NCBI GenBank assembly: GCA_963210315.1
Contig: OY723289.1
Location: 620,001-684,000 of the forward strand
From: Rhynchopus euleeides
Lineage: Eukaryota; Euglenozoa; Diplonemea; Diplonemida; Diplonemidae
Length of the DNA stretch: 64,000 bases
Direction: 5' to 3'
A program made the translations under genes and the position numbers. A model generated the notes under the pieces. It saw nothing but the letters and a program-made list of their open reading frames with translations, was not told the origin of the DNA and ran no database searches. This document shows positions 48,972 through 60,144 of the stretch, piece after piece; the stretch's first letter is position 1, and each line of letters begins with the position of its first letter.

Positions 48972-49577
48972 TTAGCTGACGGGCTCGGTCTCCTTCGCCT
49001 CCTCTTCCACAGGCTGGACACCCTGGAGGGAGCCAGCGGCCAGCAGGGCCACGATGTTGATGATGGTGAAGACGATGCAGCCGACGTAGAAGGGGATCGC
49101 GTAGTTCAGGTAGAAGTACTCCTTCAGGCACACCTTGGTGGAGATGTTCTGGCACCAGTAGCACTCGTCGTACATGTTTGCGGAAATCCCGAGGGCGGTG
49201 ATCAGGAACACGAAGTTGAAGGCCTGGCACCCGATCCCGACAAGCCCCTGCCATGCGGCGCCCTGGTACGAACCGAGCGAGTGCACCAGCACCGCCAGCA
49301 CGGAGACCATCGCCACCATGAAAGAGACACCCTTGATGTAACGCCCACGGTGCTGGTGGTCCTCGCACTTCTGCGCCTGCATGAAGCTCTCCTTCTCGTT
49401 CCACGTGTAGCCGTACTGGTCGTACAGCAGCCCGATCCCGTACGGGTACGTAGCACCCTGCAGGGTGACGTCGTCCTTCAGCGTCATCAGACTGCGCCCG
49501 CTCGACATGCACAGCGTCGTCAGGCAGACCACTGCCGTCGTCAGCACCCCCGCGCACACGTGCCCACCCTGTGCCAT
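48972..49577 (-). CDS. Four-transmembrane protein, copy 2
   Basis: The 201-aa product from the ATG at 49577 has the same four hydrophobic segments and cysteine-rich TM3-TM4 loop as the copy at 26627-27232. It differs only at N60 and M90 and by a few silent changes. Similarity covers about 48962-49637 and stops abruptly on both sides, so the duplication is limited to the gene plus ~60 bp upstream and ~10 bp downstream. Preservation of frame and near-absence of replacement changes suggest both copies are functional or very young. No intron is seen in either, which would also fit a retrocopy, but no poly-A trace is visible. Confidence 0.75.
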   Translation of the reverse strand: MAQGGHVCAGVLTTAVVCLTTLCMSSGRSLMTLKDDVTLQGATYPYGIGLLYDQYGYTWNEKESFMQAQKCEDHQHRGRYIKGVSFMVAMVSVLAVLVHSLGSYQGAAWQGLVGIGCQAFNFVFLITALGISANMYDECYWCQNISTKVCLKEYFYLNYAIPFYVGCIVFTIINIVALLAAGSLQGVQPVEEEAKETEPVS

Positions 49578-51496
49578 CTTGAGTCCGGTTTCTTTGGGTG
49601 CACAGAACTGCAGGTGATGGTGTGGTGTGGTGGAAGTGGATATCATAACCCCGCCATGCAGAACACACCACGAGACCCCCGAGAGGAATAGCAACAGGAT
49701 CGGAGGGAGGGGGTGCGGTTGCCAGACAACAGCATCGACATGACCCCACATGTGGCAAGAATAATGTCTACACCTGGCGTCGCTATTTGCACCACAGCTG
49801 TCACATGGTGCAGGTGCCCAGCGGCAGTTCCACCCACTGAACATTCCCACACCGAGTGCTGAGGAATAGAGGCAATCTGCCTCCACTGATGCCTGAAGGC
49901 CTCAGTGGTTTCCTGCACTTCAAGCGATTCAACACAATCGGCGTCGCATGGACAACGCCCAATGCTGCGTGGCAGGGGGTCAGGGCTGGTGAGGGCTGGT
50001 GAAGAAGAGGGCGAAAATTAGCCGTTGCACGAGGCAGGGGAGCGAGGGCTGGTGCAGTCTCCGAGTGTGGCCCTCGACACCTCCCGCATGAGCGGGTACG
50101 GCAGGTGCTGTATGGGCGCACAGAACACGTCCTCTTCGCAACGCGCCGACACTGCGCCCAAGAGACGGAGAGAATGAGGGAGGGATATAGGGAGAGGAAA
50201 TATCTTATCGTATGGGCCAGCCCGACACCACAAACCCTGTCGCGATCCGAGGTCTGCACCCAGAAGGGGCGTCATCCAGTTGAATTGGCGTTCCCATCCC
50301 CCCGGGGGGGGGGGGGGATAAGATCCGGAAACACACACAGGCCTGGAGCCAGCGGCCTGCTCTGTCGCGCACAGTCATATTCTTTTTCCTTTTTTTGCTT
50401 TGGGGGGAAAGGTGGGCAAAAACTGGCCACTATCAAGCCCAGCACGCCTAGTTTGCAAAACCGACCGAAGATTTGAGCCCCACTGACTTCCCTCGAAATG
50501 CAATCGAGCCCTCCTCAGATCTGCTGAAGCCTCGGCCCCGTATCAGCCCCCCGCACCGGGTAGATTCGACGGCTAGGGAAGGTGTTCACAAAAGGGCCAG
50601 GTTGATCTCTAGTTATAAAACCTGGCTTGAGCCGAGGTTTCGGGCAAGCTTTCGTTTGGGCTAAAGCCGGTCGTTTTAGCTTAACTTAACGTGGTGGGGC
50701 GAGTTTGGAGTTCACCCCCTTTTATGCCCTGGGTCTGGAGACTTTTTGCACAAAGAAGGTCGGGCGGGGGATGGGGGGGTATCCGAGAAAAATACAATAT
50801 TCTTGTTTTGGGCAAGTGAGTGTCGCATTCAGAGTACCGACGAAAGAACTCGTCATCACGCACCGTAGTAAGCTGGGCCAACACCCAAAATAAACTGTGC
50901 CAACAAAAAGGTGGCATTCGAAGACAGACAGTCATCCTCTTCGTTTGAATGAAATCCTTTCGGAGATTTGTCCGAAGTTGGGGCTTCAATAATTCTTGAA
51001 ACCCCCAGGGCAAGTACCTCCTCAGATATAGCCTACTATCGTTATCACCCACCACATCAATTTTCTGTTTTTTGAGCGGTTTGAACCCTGGTTCCCAAAT
51101 TTTTTTTGGCGGCATTGGTTTCTTCGTAACATTTTCTTCACATGGGACCACGGCCTTACCCGCGCCCTATTTAGCTCTATTTCATATACCTAACGGTGCT
51201 GTGCACCGGCAAAATAAACCCCCCCTCCCCCGACACCATTATGAGAGAGGAACCCACGGCAAAACACAAACACACACACACCCCAACCCCCATTGGCATT
51301 TCGTCGTGACGATGCCCCCCCAAGCGTCGAGCCACCCTATCCCCTCCCCTCCCCCTACACACACATATACATCGACACCATTGCATCAAACAATCCGAGG
51401 CGATACGCGTGGTGGGCAAACTGTGCAGCCACCACCGGTACCCGCAGTACGCACATGGCAGGGATATGCACTGGCTGTGAGAGCCCCGCTCACTAT
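49578..51496. other. Intergenic between four-TM copy 2 and the elongase
   Basis: No gene is recognised. A G run is at about 50300-50318. From ~50650 to 51180 the sequence is more balanced and may contain the elongase 3' UTR or terminator region, but no specific signal stands out. Confidence 0.5.
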
Positions 51497-52579
51497 TCAT
51501 TCCCTCTTGGGCAGCGGAGGGGGTGTGGCGGTGTACTTCGTGATAGCGAACTGCACGAAGAGGGCGAGGTAGCTGACGTACATCAGACCCCCCAGGACAA
51601 GGTTCGTCGTGTCGTTTGCACAGGGGCTCTCTGACTCCCAGCGCAGCACGGTGTAATAGATGGAGGCACCGCAGACAAACATCCCGACAAACATCTGCGC
51701 GATCTGCATCGCGGTGATAATAATTGCGGGGAACCACTGCGGGACAATCCTCAATGCTGCTGCCGAGTAGTACGTATACATCACAGCGTGCACGACGTAG
51801 TTCATCGCAACGAAGTACAGCCCTGCGCCACACTCCGTGGCGTAGGCATGCCAGCAGTAAAGCAGCACCGTCACATGGTGGTACCAATGGAGGAAGATGA
51901 GGTCCCTCTTCCGCAGCACGATGAAAAGCGTGTCCACAAGCTCCGGGATTTTGGAGAAGATGAAGAGCTGCACCCAGAGCCCTGTGGCGCCACAGCCCCA
52001 GCCGTGGTGGGGCGGTGTGCAGATGCTCTCTTCGAAGGGGCGGTCCGCGAGGTTGTGGAGCAGCTCGGGGACAACGCGCAGCGCACCCACAAGCGAGAAG
52101 ACGGCGAGGGCAAAGTTCCACACCGCAAGGGGGTAGACCAGGCTGAAGGGTGCGTAGCGCGCCATCAGCTTCTGCCCCAGGAAGCAGACGAGGAGGTAGA
52201 TGGTGACGGCGGCGATGGGGACCTCCCAGTGGTCCTTCGAGAAGTAGAGCCCGGTCCGCACATTCCACTGCGCCTCAAACTTGGTGTAGAAGGGGCGCAG
52301 CTCCTCGCGCTTCTGGAAGATCTGCAGGATCTCTTTCCCGCGGAAGTTTGGCTGTGGGCCCTCATCCTCAGGGGGGCCGCCGCCGTGCTCCCAGAGGAAG
52401 GCGCCGCCTGCAGCTGCTGCGAGGCACAGCACCACCCAGCACACCACGCCCACACCGCTGACCACCCTCCTCGGGCGCCTCGTAGGCTGCACAGGTGAGG
52501 CGGGTCTCTCTTCAGGATCCTTCACCGGGTCCACCTGCCCAGCGCTCGGCCTTGGGCTGACAGAACGGCTGGGCGCCAT
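51497..52579 (-). CDS. ELO-family very-long-chain fatty acid elongase (3-ketoacyl-CoA synthase)
   Basis: The 360-aa product starts at the ATG at 52579. It is a multi-pass ER membrane enzyme condensing malonyl-CoA with acyl-CoA, the first step of fatty acid elongation. Hallmarks in order are KIPELVDTLF (210-219), the catalytic histidine box HWYHH (231-235) in RDLIFLHWYHHVTVLLYCW, NYVVHAVMYTYY (260-271), and the TxxQxxQ motif TAMQIAQ (289-295). The residues before the histidine box resemble the saturated/monounsaturated (ELOVL6/ELOVL3) subgroup rather than PUFA elongases (which have QVTFLHxYHH). An N-terminal ~110-residue extension includes a proline/serine-rich segment and one extra hydrophobic stretch (43-63), longer than typical ~270-residue family members. 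It ends LPKRE without a classical KKxx signal. Single open frame, no intron. Confidence 0.95.
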   Translation of the reverse strand: MAPSRSVSPRPSAGQVDPVKDPEERPASPVQPTRRPRRVVSGVGVVCWVVLCLAAAAGGAFLWEHGGGPPEDEGPQPNFRGKEILQIFQKREELRPFYTKFEAQWNVRTGLYFSKDHWEVPIAAVTIYLLVCFLGQKLMARYAPFSLVYPLAVWNFALAVFSLVGALRVVPELLHNLADRPFEESICTPPHHGWGCGATGLWVQLFIFSKIPELVDTLFIVLRKRDLIFLHWYHHVTVLLYCWHAYATECGAGLYFVAMNYVVHAVMYTYYSAAALRIVPQWFPAIIITAMQIAQMFVGMFVCGASIYYTVLRWESESPCANDTTNLVLGGLMYVSYLALFVQFAITKYTATPPPLPKRE

Positions 52580-53825
52580 TTCGGTCGAGTGGTGGGGGGG
52601 CGGGGGGTGGGGGGTGCCGGCAGCCCTGTGGGGGTTGTGGTGTAAAGGTGGTGTGTCGTGGGGGAGGGGTGTGCCACACTGTCAGCGCTGAGGGGAAGGA
52701 GGGGGGGTGGGGGGGTTCCGACAGGGTTCCGACCTGCATGCATCCACTCTCGCCGGGGGGTCCCGGGAGAAACAAGACGACCACCACCACCCCCACCACC
52801 CCCCCCCCACCCCTCACCCCTTTACCGGGCACTCTAGCACTCTCTCTCTCCCGCTCCTCCCTTCAGCCTCTCTGTCTCCACAGCACCCACCCTACGACCA
52901 CCCCGTCTCGCAGAGGGTCTGCTGCTCGCTGGGGCAGCCGAAGGGCTGCCTCAGGCAAGCGCCTTCTGAGGAGACTAAAGGTTGCCTCGGGGGGATGTGC
53001 AATGTACAAGCGGTGGCCCCCCGGAAACTGGAGTCCGTTGTGTGCTGGGCCACGCTGTGGGGGTGTGAGGAGGCACCGCTAGATCCGGGAGACCCAAGGG
53101 AGAAGGACACCCAACTTTGGGGATTAAGCTGGCAGCAAAAAAACATTATGATGGTCCCTTTCCGTCACACAATTGATCGCTCTGGCACAGATGGTAGAAT
53201 CTTGGATACTATAACCAGTCCGTCAGGCTATCTGGACCACCCCGTTTGGCCCAGATCGGGCGGAAGTTCGTGGTGGTGGGGCTGGGTGGGGCTGGGGGTG
53301 GAGGGTGCTTGAGCCGAGGAAGTGGAAAGTGTTGCCCTCCGCAGATGCCCCTCAAGGCGTGCGGAGGGGGGCCAACCACAGAAGCCCCGTTCGGCATTTT
53401 GCAAGGAAGGCCCCAAGGTAGGGGATGCTATTTCAAAGCGCCCGTCGGGAAAGGGGGGGGGGAGACGGGCGGCAGTTGACACCCACTCTGCAGGGACGAA
53501 CGCACACGAGGCAGGTCAACAGAACACATGGCCTTTCGAATCGATTCCGGGTGCTGGTTTGCGCGCATGAGAAGCGGTGTTTGTCCACACACGTGAATCC
53601 CAAAAAGGTTGGGGCTTCACTGTCTTTCAGAAAATCCTGTGGGGCAAAATACACGGCAAGAAACAACGCAAGAAACAAACCGTACCGCATGGTTTCCACG
53701 ACAATGGCCTTTTCGCTGCACAATACGGGGGGTGGGGGATGCTCTGACAAACGGATAGGGGTGCTAGGATACAATCGGCAACTTCTTCCTGGGGGTGGGG
53801 TTGGGGGTGGCTGTGAGCCCAGGTT
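52580..53825. other. Intergenic between elongase and aminotransferase
   Basis: Both neighbours are on the minus strand, so this holds the elongase promoter (right of 52580) and the aminotransferase 3' flank (left of 53826). Poly-C/poly-G runs are near 52595-52610 and 52797-52815. No gene is recognised. Confidence 0.6.
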
Positions 53826-55205
53826 CTATGAGCTGCGCAGCTTCGCGGCGATCGCCTGCGCCTTCTCTCTGCTCACACCGCAGTGGATGCGCACCTGCAT
53901 GTGGGAGGTTGTGAACAACGGCAACGGCAGCCAAAAAGGCTCGCCAGCATCACTTCGAGAAGAAGTTACGGTCAGGTGGCTGTTGCTGAAGAACACCGAG
54001 CAGGGCCCTGTGTACGACAATCAAGACTAGGTTTGCACAACATTATTATCGTGAACGCCAGGCCCGTGGAGCAGTGTGTGTTGGGAGCAGATGCCGTGAC
54101 ATACCGTGCCAGTGTGGGCCGTCTTCGACATCCCATCCGGCGTGAACATGGACCCAGGGCACACACCCACACCTGCCTGGAGGCAGAGCCCGACGGCACC
54201 CAGGTCGGTGGACTGGTCGTGCACGAAGTTGCCGTACATCGTCCCGTGGGGCTCGATCGCCTTCCAGGTGGGGAAGTGGTGGAGGAAGGCATTGCGCAGC
54301 ACAATCCAGTTCTCCTGGATGAGGGAGTTAAGGTGGCTCACGTGTGCGTCGAAGTCGGAGAGGTTGTCCAGCAGGTACCGCCCCACCGCATGCTGCAGAA
54401 TGGGCACACACACGTAGTAGGGGTCCATGCGGGCAACCAGGGATGCCAGCGTCGCAGGAGACGACACCGCATAGCCGATCCGCCACGACTGCGCGCCGAG
54501 CGTCTTCGAGAAGCCCCTGCAGACCACGACGTTGTCGTGCATGCGCTTCTGGATGGGCGAGCAGTGATTCTTCTTGAAGGCCATCTCGCTGTAGCACTCG
54601 TCGCACACGAGGAACTTGCCCCCCTTCACCACAACCGTGTCGAACAGCGCCTCCACGTCCTCCTCCTCCCACACGATCCCCAGGGGGTTGTGCGGGTTGC
54701 ACATGATCACCGCATCGACATCCGCAAGTGCTGACTGAACGGGGGCAATGTTCAGACGCCCCGTCTCATGGCTGATCGCATTCTTCACGGAGACGGCAGG
54801 CAGCCCTGTGATGGCCTTGATCTGCACGGCGTGGTACGTGTAGTAGGGCTCCAGCAGGGCGATGCGCGGCTGCCGCCCGAGGGTGTGCTGCAGGTGGAGG
54901 ATGGATGACACGATGCCTGCCGTGACGCCCTGTGTGGCGAGCACACACTCGCTCATGCTGTGCCCAGCGGGAACCTGCACGCCCTCGCGCGTCAGCAGGT
55001 TGGACACCGCCTCCAGGTAATCCACCTCCCCCAGGCGTGCACGGTAGCAGTGGCCCTCGTCGCTACGCATCACGTCGGCGGCGGCCTCGCGCAGCGCCTT
55101 GGAGGGCGGGATCTCGATCATCCCCTGTGACAGCGTGTACAGGCCCTTCCCGACGCAGTAGTCGTTGATGTCCCGCATGGACGACATTTTCTCAAACTCC
55201 GCCAT
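53826..55205 (-). CDS. Fold-type I (class I/II) PLP aminotransferase, two exons
   Basis: Exon 1 is 55205-54105 (367 codons from the ATG at 55205). Exon 2 is 53894-53826. They join in phase 0 to a 389-residue protein, close to the ~390-420 usual for the family. Exon 1 carries CNPHNPLG (N170 region, substrate/PLP pocket), CDECYSEM (D202, Y205), and GFSKTLGAQSWRIGY with the Schiff-base lysine K234 and R242. Exon 2 adds the conserved arginine that binds the substrate carboxylate (VRIHCG, R369). Without splicing, the frame would run on into TVCHGI and lose this arginine. The fold resembles aspartate/alanine/kynurenine-type enzymes. The substrate is not predictable. No targeting peptide is obvious, so a cytosolic location is likely. 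Confidence 0.9.
53895..54104 (-). other. Spliceosomal intron of the aminotransferase gene
   Basis: This 210-bp segment begins GTATGT and ends CATGCAG on the minus strand. Its removal joins ...HTGT to VRIHCG in frame. It is the only clear intron in the window and shows canonical GT-AG use, unlike the GC/GA donors common in dinoflagellates. Confidence 0.88.
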
Positions 55206-55855
55206 CTCGCTGAGAAGGACAGCGCTGGGGAGGACCCTGCTGGGGTGTGTCAGGTGGGCTGCGGCAAGGCACGGGATGTGTCAGTTGCTTGCTTGAGCAG
55301 AAAGGAACGGGCAGCAGAGAAAATCGAGGGCTGGCCTGCTCGCTGCAAGGACGGCGGGGGGCAGAGGGAAAGGGGGCAGATTCTCAAGCAGGCCTTCAGT
55401 CAATGCGGAAACGGGGCACAGAGGCAGATCCCTCTCCCAGGATGTGGAGGGGGGCGAGCGGGGAGGGGAGGCTAGACACGCAACACGCAGAGGCCGGGCT
55501 GGCTGTTCTTTGCTATGCCTTTCCCGCAGGCGTGTATACCCCCCCCCCCCCTCCCACCCATCCCTGCCTCCCCCATGCCCATCGCAAGTCGGGCCGACAC
55601 AGCCCACCTCGGTTTTGGCGCGTTCGGAAACAAACGCCCCATCTTCCCCTCCTCCCCTCCCCCCCAACCTCACAATACCACATTCCGGACTGAAGAGCGT
55701 TCGCTGCTGTAGTGTATGTGCAGGAAGAAGACTGACTCCACACGAAGGAGGTTCTCTCAATAAAGCTAGCAACACGGCGTGGGAAGATGGGGTAGCGGGG
55801 TGGCTGAGAAACGACAAAGCAACGACGGCACAGCCTTCGCATAGGGGCAATCGAA
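55206..55855. other. Intergenic between aminotransferase and RTF2
   Basis: The segment contains the aminotransferase 5' flank and the RTF2 3' flank. C-rich runs near 55540-55560 and 55655 are visible. No gene is recognised. Confidence 0.6.
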
Positions 55856-56557
55856 TCAGCCCCTGGCCCGCTTCTCAGACCGGGATGATTCGGGGTCCTC
55901 CTGCAGAGGAGCCTGCCCCTCGGCGCCCCTCTTCTTCTTCTTTCTGTTCTTCTTCTCCTCGAGGGCTGCGATGTGGCGGGCGACTTGTGCCTCCACAAGG
56001 TCGTCCACATCATCCATGTCAGGAACAAGCCGGACAAACGCAGGCTCGCCAGTAGCCGATGGAGAAGTCTCCTCCCCGCAAACAGGGCATGCCGTGTCAC
56101 CCATCTGCTTCAGGGCTTTCTGGCTGAAGACATGCCCGCAGGCCCAGGTGCAGCAGAATTTGTTAGTCCCGTTGGTAGTCTGCTGTGTCACCGGGCAGAC
56201 GTAGAGGTTCAAACAGTCCTCAGACACCAAGCTGTCGGTGCCGCCTTGGAGGGCTTCGTGGAGATCTTCCTTGCCAGCCGCCACCTCCGGCTTCAACGTC
56301 ACGAGGTCACGCAGGCCGCGGACGTAGGGTGCGACAGGTTCCTTCTTCGCAAGGGCGGACATCACATACTCCGCACAATACAGCTGCCCGATCCGGTCAG
56401 CCATGAGAGGTGGCCTCAGAGGCATCTTGGTGAGGTGGCATGTCGACCACCGCTCCCGATCCACAACGGTCTTGTCCTTCACCTTCCGCGACTGCCCGAA
56501 GCCAGCCTGGGGGAGGAACCTCCTGTTGTTCGCGATTGTGCCGCCATCGCCTCCCAT
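55856..56557 (-). CDS. RTF2: Replication termination factor 2 (RTF2) homologue
   Basis: The 233-aa product starts at the ATG at 56557. This choice is fixed by the family's conserved start MGxDGGTI (MGGDGGTIANNRR); the open upstream frame is proline/histidine low complexity. Residues 34-70 correspond to the first U-box/RING-like half (WSTCHLTKMPLRPPLMADRI, GQLYCAEYVMSAL). Residues 121-161 form the second, with zinc-type residues in CPVTQQTTNGTNKFCCTWAC, GHVFSQKALK and CPVCGE. The C-terminus is a lysine-rich coiled tail (ALEEKKNRKKKKRG). Known roles in the family are at stalled replication forks (fork restart, fork-barrier termination) and in pre-mRNA splicing. The product should be nuclear. 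Length is shorter than the ~300 residues of vertebrate RTF2 because the disordered tail is short. No intron. Confidence 0.93.
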   Translation of the reverse strand: MGGDGGTIANNRRFLPQAGFGQSRKVKDKTVVDRERWSTCHLTKMPLRPPLMADRIGQLYCAEYVMSALAKKEPVAPYVRGLRDLVTLKPEVAAGKEDLHEALQGGTDSLVSEDCLNLYVCPVTQQTTNGTNKFCCTWACGHVFSQKALKQMGDTACPVCGEETSPSATGEPAFVRLVPDMDDVDDLVEAQVARHIAALEEKKNRKKKKRGAEGQAPLQEDPESSRSEKRARG

Positions 56558-57792
56558 TGTGTGTGGTGGTGTCCCTGGGGGGAGTGGCGGGTGCAGTGGT
56601 GGGGCATGGGTTCGGTGGTGGGGTGAGGGTGCTGCAGCCCTTACGCTGCCCAAGCCCACAAAGGGCTGTGAGAAGGCGTGTCGCAAGTGTATGAAAGGGA
56701 ATACCAATGGGGGTGGTGGGAAGGGGCTGCTCTGTTGTGTGCGGACGGGGGTCTTGACAGCCAGATGCTGACATCCGAGATGGGTTGCGGAAGGACAGCA
56801 CTGGCTCGAACAATGTCGCCAACCGACCGAACCTTACTTCTTGTTGGTGTTGTTGTTGCTTCGACAACCGGAGCGAGCCAACGGGCACAGCGGCCTAAAA
56901 CCAAAGATATAACGGCGTGGGGGGAAATTTTTCTTTTCATTTTCCATTTTTCCTCCTCCATATTTTTTTTTGCATCGACGAAACCCGAAGACTGGGCAAC
57001 CCGCAGCAACATCCAGAATCGGCGGACGCAATGTACTCTGCCCAGAAGGCAATACACTCCCCGACCCCACCCCACACCAACCCACCACCTCCTGCTCTCT
57101 CCCCCCCACCTTTTGCCATCCCCTCACCCCCTATTGCGCACTCCAACCCCGTCAACGCAAACCACACACCCTCCTCCAGCTTGAGCGACGGGGGGGCCGT
57201 CTAAATTTTCGTGAATTTCAGGAAAAATTCTCAGAAAACCTCGAGAAGGGAAGGGGGGGGGGGGGGGAAAGGGTTCTTCGGCAAAGGCCGTTGTTAGATC
57301 AGTGCAATGCCACCCACCCGCCCACCCCCCAAAGCCCAGGGCGTTTTAGTTGTCGTCCGCCACACCACCCCCCATTGGTTTGATTGACTCTACAAAATAA
57401 CATTCTCCCTCGGGAACAGGGAAGGGAGTGTGAGGGTGGTAGACAGAGGCAAGGCTGTGGCCGTGCCCACATGTAGGAGACGACTCTGTCTGAATACGAT
57501 ACGGCCAGCAGGGCCAACGCAAAAAAATATTTATATCTTGCCAAGGCAGAACATGATTGAGGGAAGGGTGGATGGGTGGGTGTTGGTGAGGGTTTGCGAA
57601 AGCTACCCTTAGGCAATGCTGGATTCACCGTTCCGGCCTTTTTTTTTTTTTAAACTTCGTTCCCGTCCCCCCACGTTGTTCGCTACGTCGTTGTAGCGTT
57701 GGCTCACTCGTGTGCTTCTTTCCGGGGTCGGGTCAGGGATAGTGCCCTGTGTGGTGCCGTTTTTTCCCGCAGAGCGGGTGGGCTTTTTTAAT
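56558..57792. other. 5' flank of RTF2 and empty sequence
   Basis: The region next to the RTF2 start contains GT/GGTG-rich sequence. A G run is at about 57254-57267. Nothing else recognisable appears before the CGGCCG element. Confidence 0.55.
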
Positions 57793-59490
57793 ATGGCTAG
57801 CATAGTGTCATAACGGCCGTCATGGAGGGAGTGGATTTTCTGAGAATTCACTACCTCAGTTCCCGCTACCGAAATATAAAAACGGCCGTTTTCATGTTTT
57901 GTTGGCGAAAAAACGGCCGTTTTTTTCCCCCTCCTATTTTCCTTTGGAGATTCGCCTCCTGCTTACCGTACCGAGCTGAGGAAACACACTTGACAACTCC
58001 CTGTTGCCTGCACATGACATTGGGCACTGCGATTCTCTGTCGACTGTACAAAGAAAAATGGCTTCCGCCCTGCCTGTCGCTCGACAAGCAGCAGACACCC
58101 GAGAGCAGAGAGGAGTGTAGCAGCCCGGTTCGCCCCCGGGTTGTCTCAGAAATCCAGCACACCCTCGGAACGGTGGCCTCGTCGTAGATCACCCAGGCCC
58201 TGCTCGTGACCTCCCCGAAACAGAGGGGAGGTGGCACCGGAGTTCTGACACCCCTACGACTCATGCGGCCGTACGCGCTCGGGCACAGACGGCGGACCGC
58301 AAACCAGAAGGACTTCCCTGATTCCGTGCCGTCCCACCTCCTGCGCATGCGGTCGCCAGCCCAGGCCAGCTCCCCTGCCAGGGGCACTGGGGGGTCGTAC
58401 TTCCCCACCTCAGACACTTTCTCGATGACATTCTCAATGTCGGTGTACACTGCGTCGACAGGGGCACGCCGTTGGCACACCCAGCTGCGCATCGCAGTAC
58501 TTCTGGAGCAGCGATGCGAGGGGTGCCGTCAGGCGGACGGCGGCCTGCAGGTGGGACTCGAGCCCAGCGATTTCGTGGGCATCTCTGCCAACCGCAGAAG
58601 CGACGCACACGTAGCAGGGCCGCTGTCCTGCAGCGGGCCCGGAAGATTGTATAAATGCCCGGGGACGTGGTGCAAGGTGCAGATCCACTCAAGCGGTGCA
58701 GGTGTGTGTCGGAGAGAAGCGGGATCGCACGGCCGGTGGTGCCGTCTTGCTCGCCTGCTTCTCCCTCTCAGCTGCGTCAGAGATGTGGCACAGCACATCC
58801 TTCAGCGCCAGTGCGGTCGTGAACCCATCCAGCTGGTGCTGCATATTGCCCGGGATGATCGCCCGTGCCTTCGGGAATAAATCAGCGAAGACGGTGTCCT
58901 TCTCATCCGGGGTGCTGTCGCCGAGATCAAGGGAAAGCTCTGTCGGAAGAGCCCTGATGCCAGTGAGCGACACCTGCCCACCTCTGCCTGCACGGTCATC
59001 CACGACACACGTGCCTAGATTGGCCGCAACCATGTTCAGCCCCTCCTCGGGACACACTTCTTGACAGCATCATGCACCATGCCAGCCGGTGATCTGGTGA
59101 ACAACGCACCCCGGGCGATCCGAAGTTGCAAGCCTGCCACTGAGGGTATCGCACTCCGACAGCGCCAGCTGTTTCCCTGGCTCTGCACTTTCAACGCTGC
59201 GTTCTTCTTCTTCTTGATATGGCGCGGTCCGTCAAAGTGGTCCACGAAGTCTGAACTCTTCGCATCATACTTGAAGGCGCGCTCACAATGCTTGCTGCAG
59301 GGTATCCCTTGCAGTGGGGAGGCACTCCTGGTGGTGGGATCTCGCCTGCTGACCCACGCCCCATACAAAATTCCCAGGTAAAAAAAACGGCCGTTTTTTA
59401 AAATGCTGAAAATCAGCGGCCGTTTTTGCAAGTCCACAAAATACAAGGGATTTTTTAAAACGGCCGCTATGCAACCATGGGCTAGGGTTT
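57793..59490. mobile_element. Decayed element with AAAACGGCCGTTTT subterminal motifs
   Basis: The palindrome AAAACGGCCGTTTT or its core ACGGCCGT occurs three times near the left end (57811, 57885, 57912) and three times near the right end (59387, 59420, 59460). The outer sequences (GCTAGCATAGTGTCATAACG and, in reverse, CTAGCCCATGGTTGCATAGC) are imperfect inverted repeats. Between them lies a broken zinc-finger transposase-like gene. Exact ends and target duplication could not be set. Confidence 0.5.
58262..59380 (-). pseudogene. Broken zinc-finger transposase-like gene
   Basis: On the minus strand, the frame up to ~59040 contains CSKHCERAFKYDAKSSDFVD followed by HFDGPRHIKKKKN, a C-x3-C / H-x5-H finger. 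A shift of one base near 59040 is needed to continue into CPEEGLNMVAANLGTCVVDD. A second shift near 58690 leads to fragments such as VYTDIENVIEKVSEVGKYDP. Overall size and the finger-first order suggest a hAT-type transposase, but no catalytic signature is secure. Confidence 0.45.
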
Positions 59491-60144
59491 TTTTGAAACA
59501 TGTAACCTGCCGAACAAAAGGGGTCTCAGAGACGAGAGTGTGCCAGGCACTGCCCAGTGACCCCCCACCCCACCCACCCCACCTTACCCCAATGCGGATG
59601 TGCCCTGCGGTTCTTCTTTTCATAGGCCCCACAGGGATGGACAATTCAGGGGTTCAAACCGCATACTCCACCCTGCCTGCTCGCCTGCGTTTCGTCTTAC
59701 CCTCCTGTTTGAAGCTGAGATACACGGACACTGTGCAAATTGATTCGCCCACAGACACCCCCACCCCCCTCTCCCCCACACACACTTAATCTTGTCTGTT
59801 AATTGAAGGGCACGCCGAGAGGACTCTGGTACGACCTCCGCCATCAAAGCTTAACACACGCGGCACACATGATCCACACAAAGGTTCACCTTCCGATTCA
59901 AAAATGAGATCACCACACTCGCACATACACAGCAGCTGTGTATGTGGTGGCACCAGCACTTCGTTTCGGGAGATTTCCAAAGCAGTCCCGACTCTGCCGA
60001 GAGGCTCCACCTCCCACTGATAGGCTGCGCATTCCGAATGGAGTTCCCAACACTGCAGTTACACAGCAAAGGTCTTCTTCCGGTGGTGATGGCACACCTC
60101 CGGTGTCCGGCGCAGCCGTGTTTTAGTGGGGGGGGGGGGGGGGT
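59491..60144. other. No gene; ends in poly-G
   Basis: C-rich sequence lies near 59560-59590 and 59755-59775. No convincing gene is seen. A G run at 60128-60144 borders the next element. Confidence 0.55.

Noticed and set aside
49578..50338. Longer frames extending the second four-TM gene upstream
   Set aside because: Similarity to the first copy ends near 49637 and the extra residues differ completely between loci.
56558..56707. Upstream in-frame extension of RTF2
   Set aside because: The family begins MGxDGGTI, and the upstream residues are histidine/proline low complexity.
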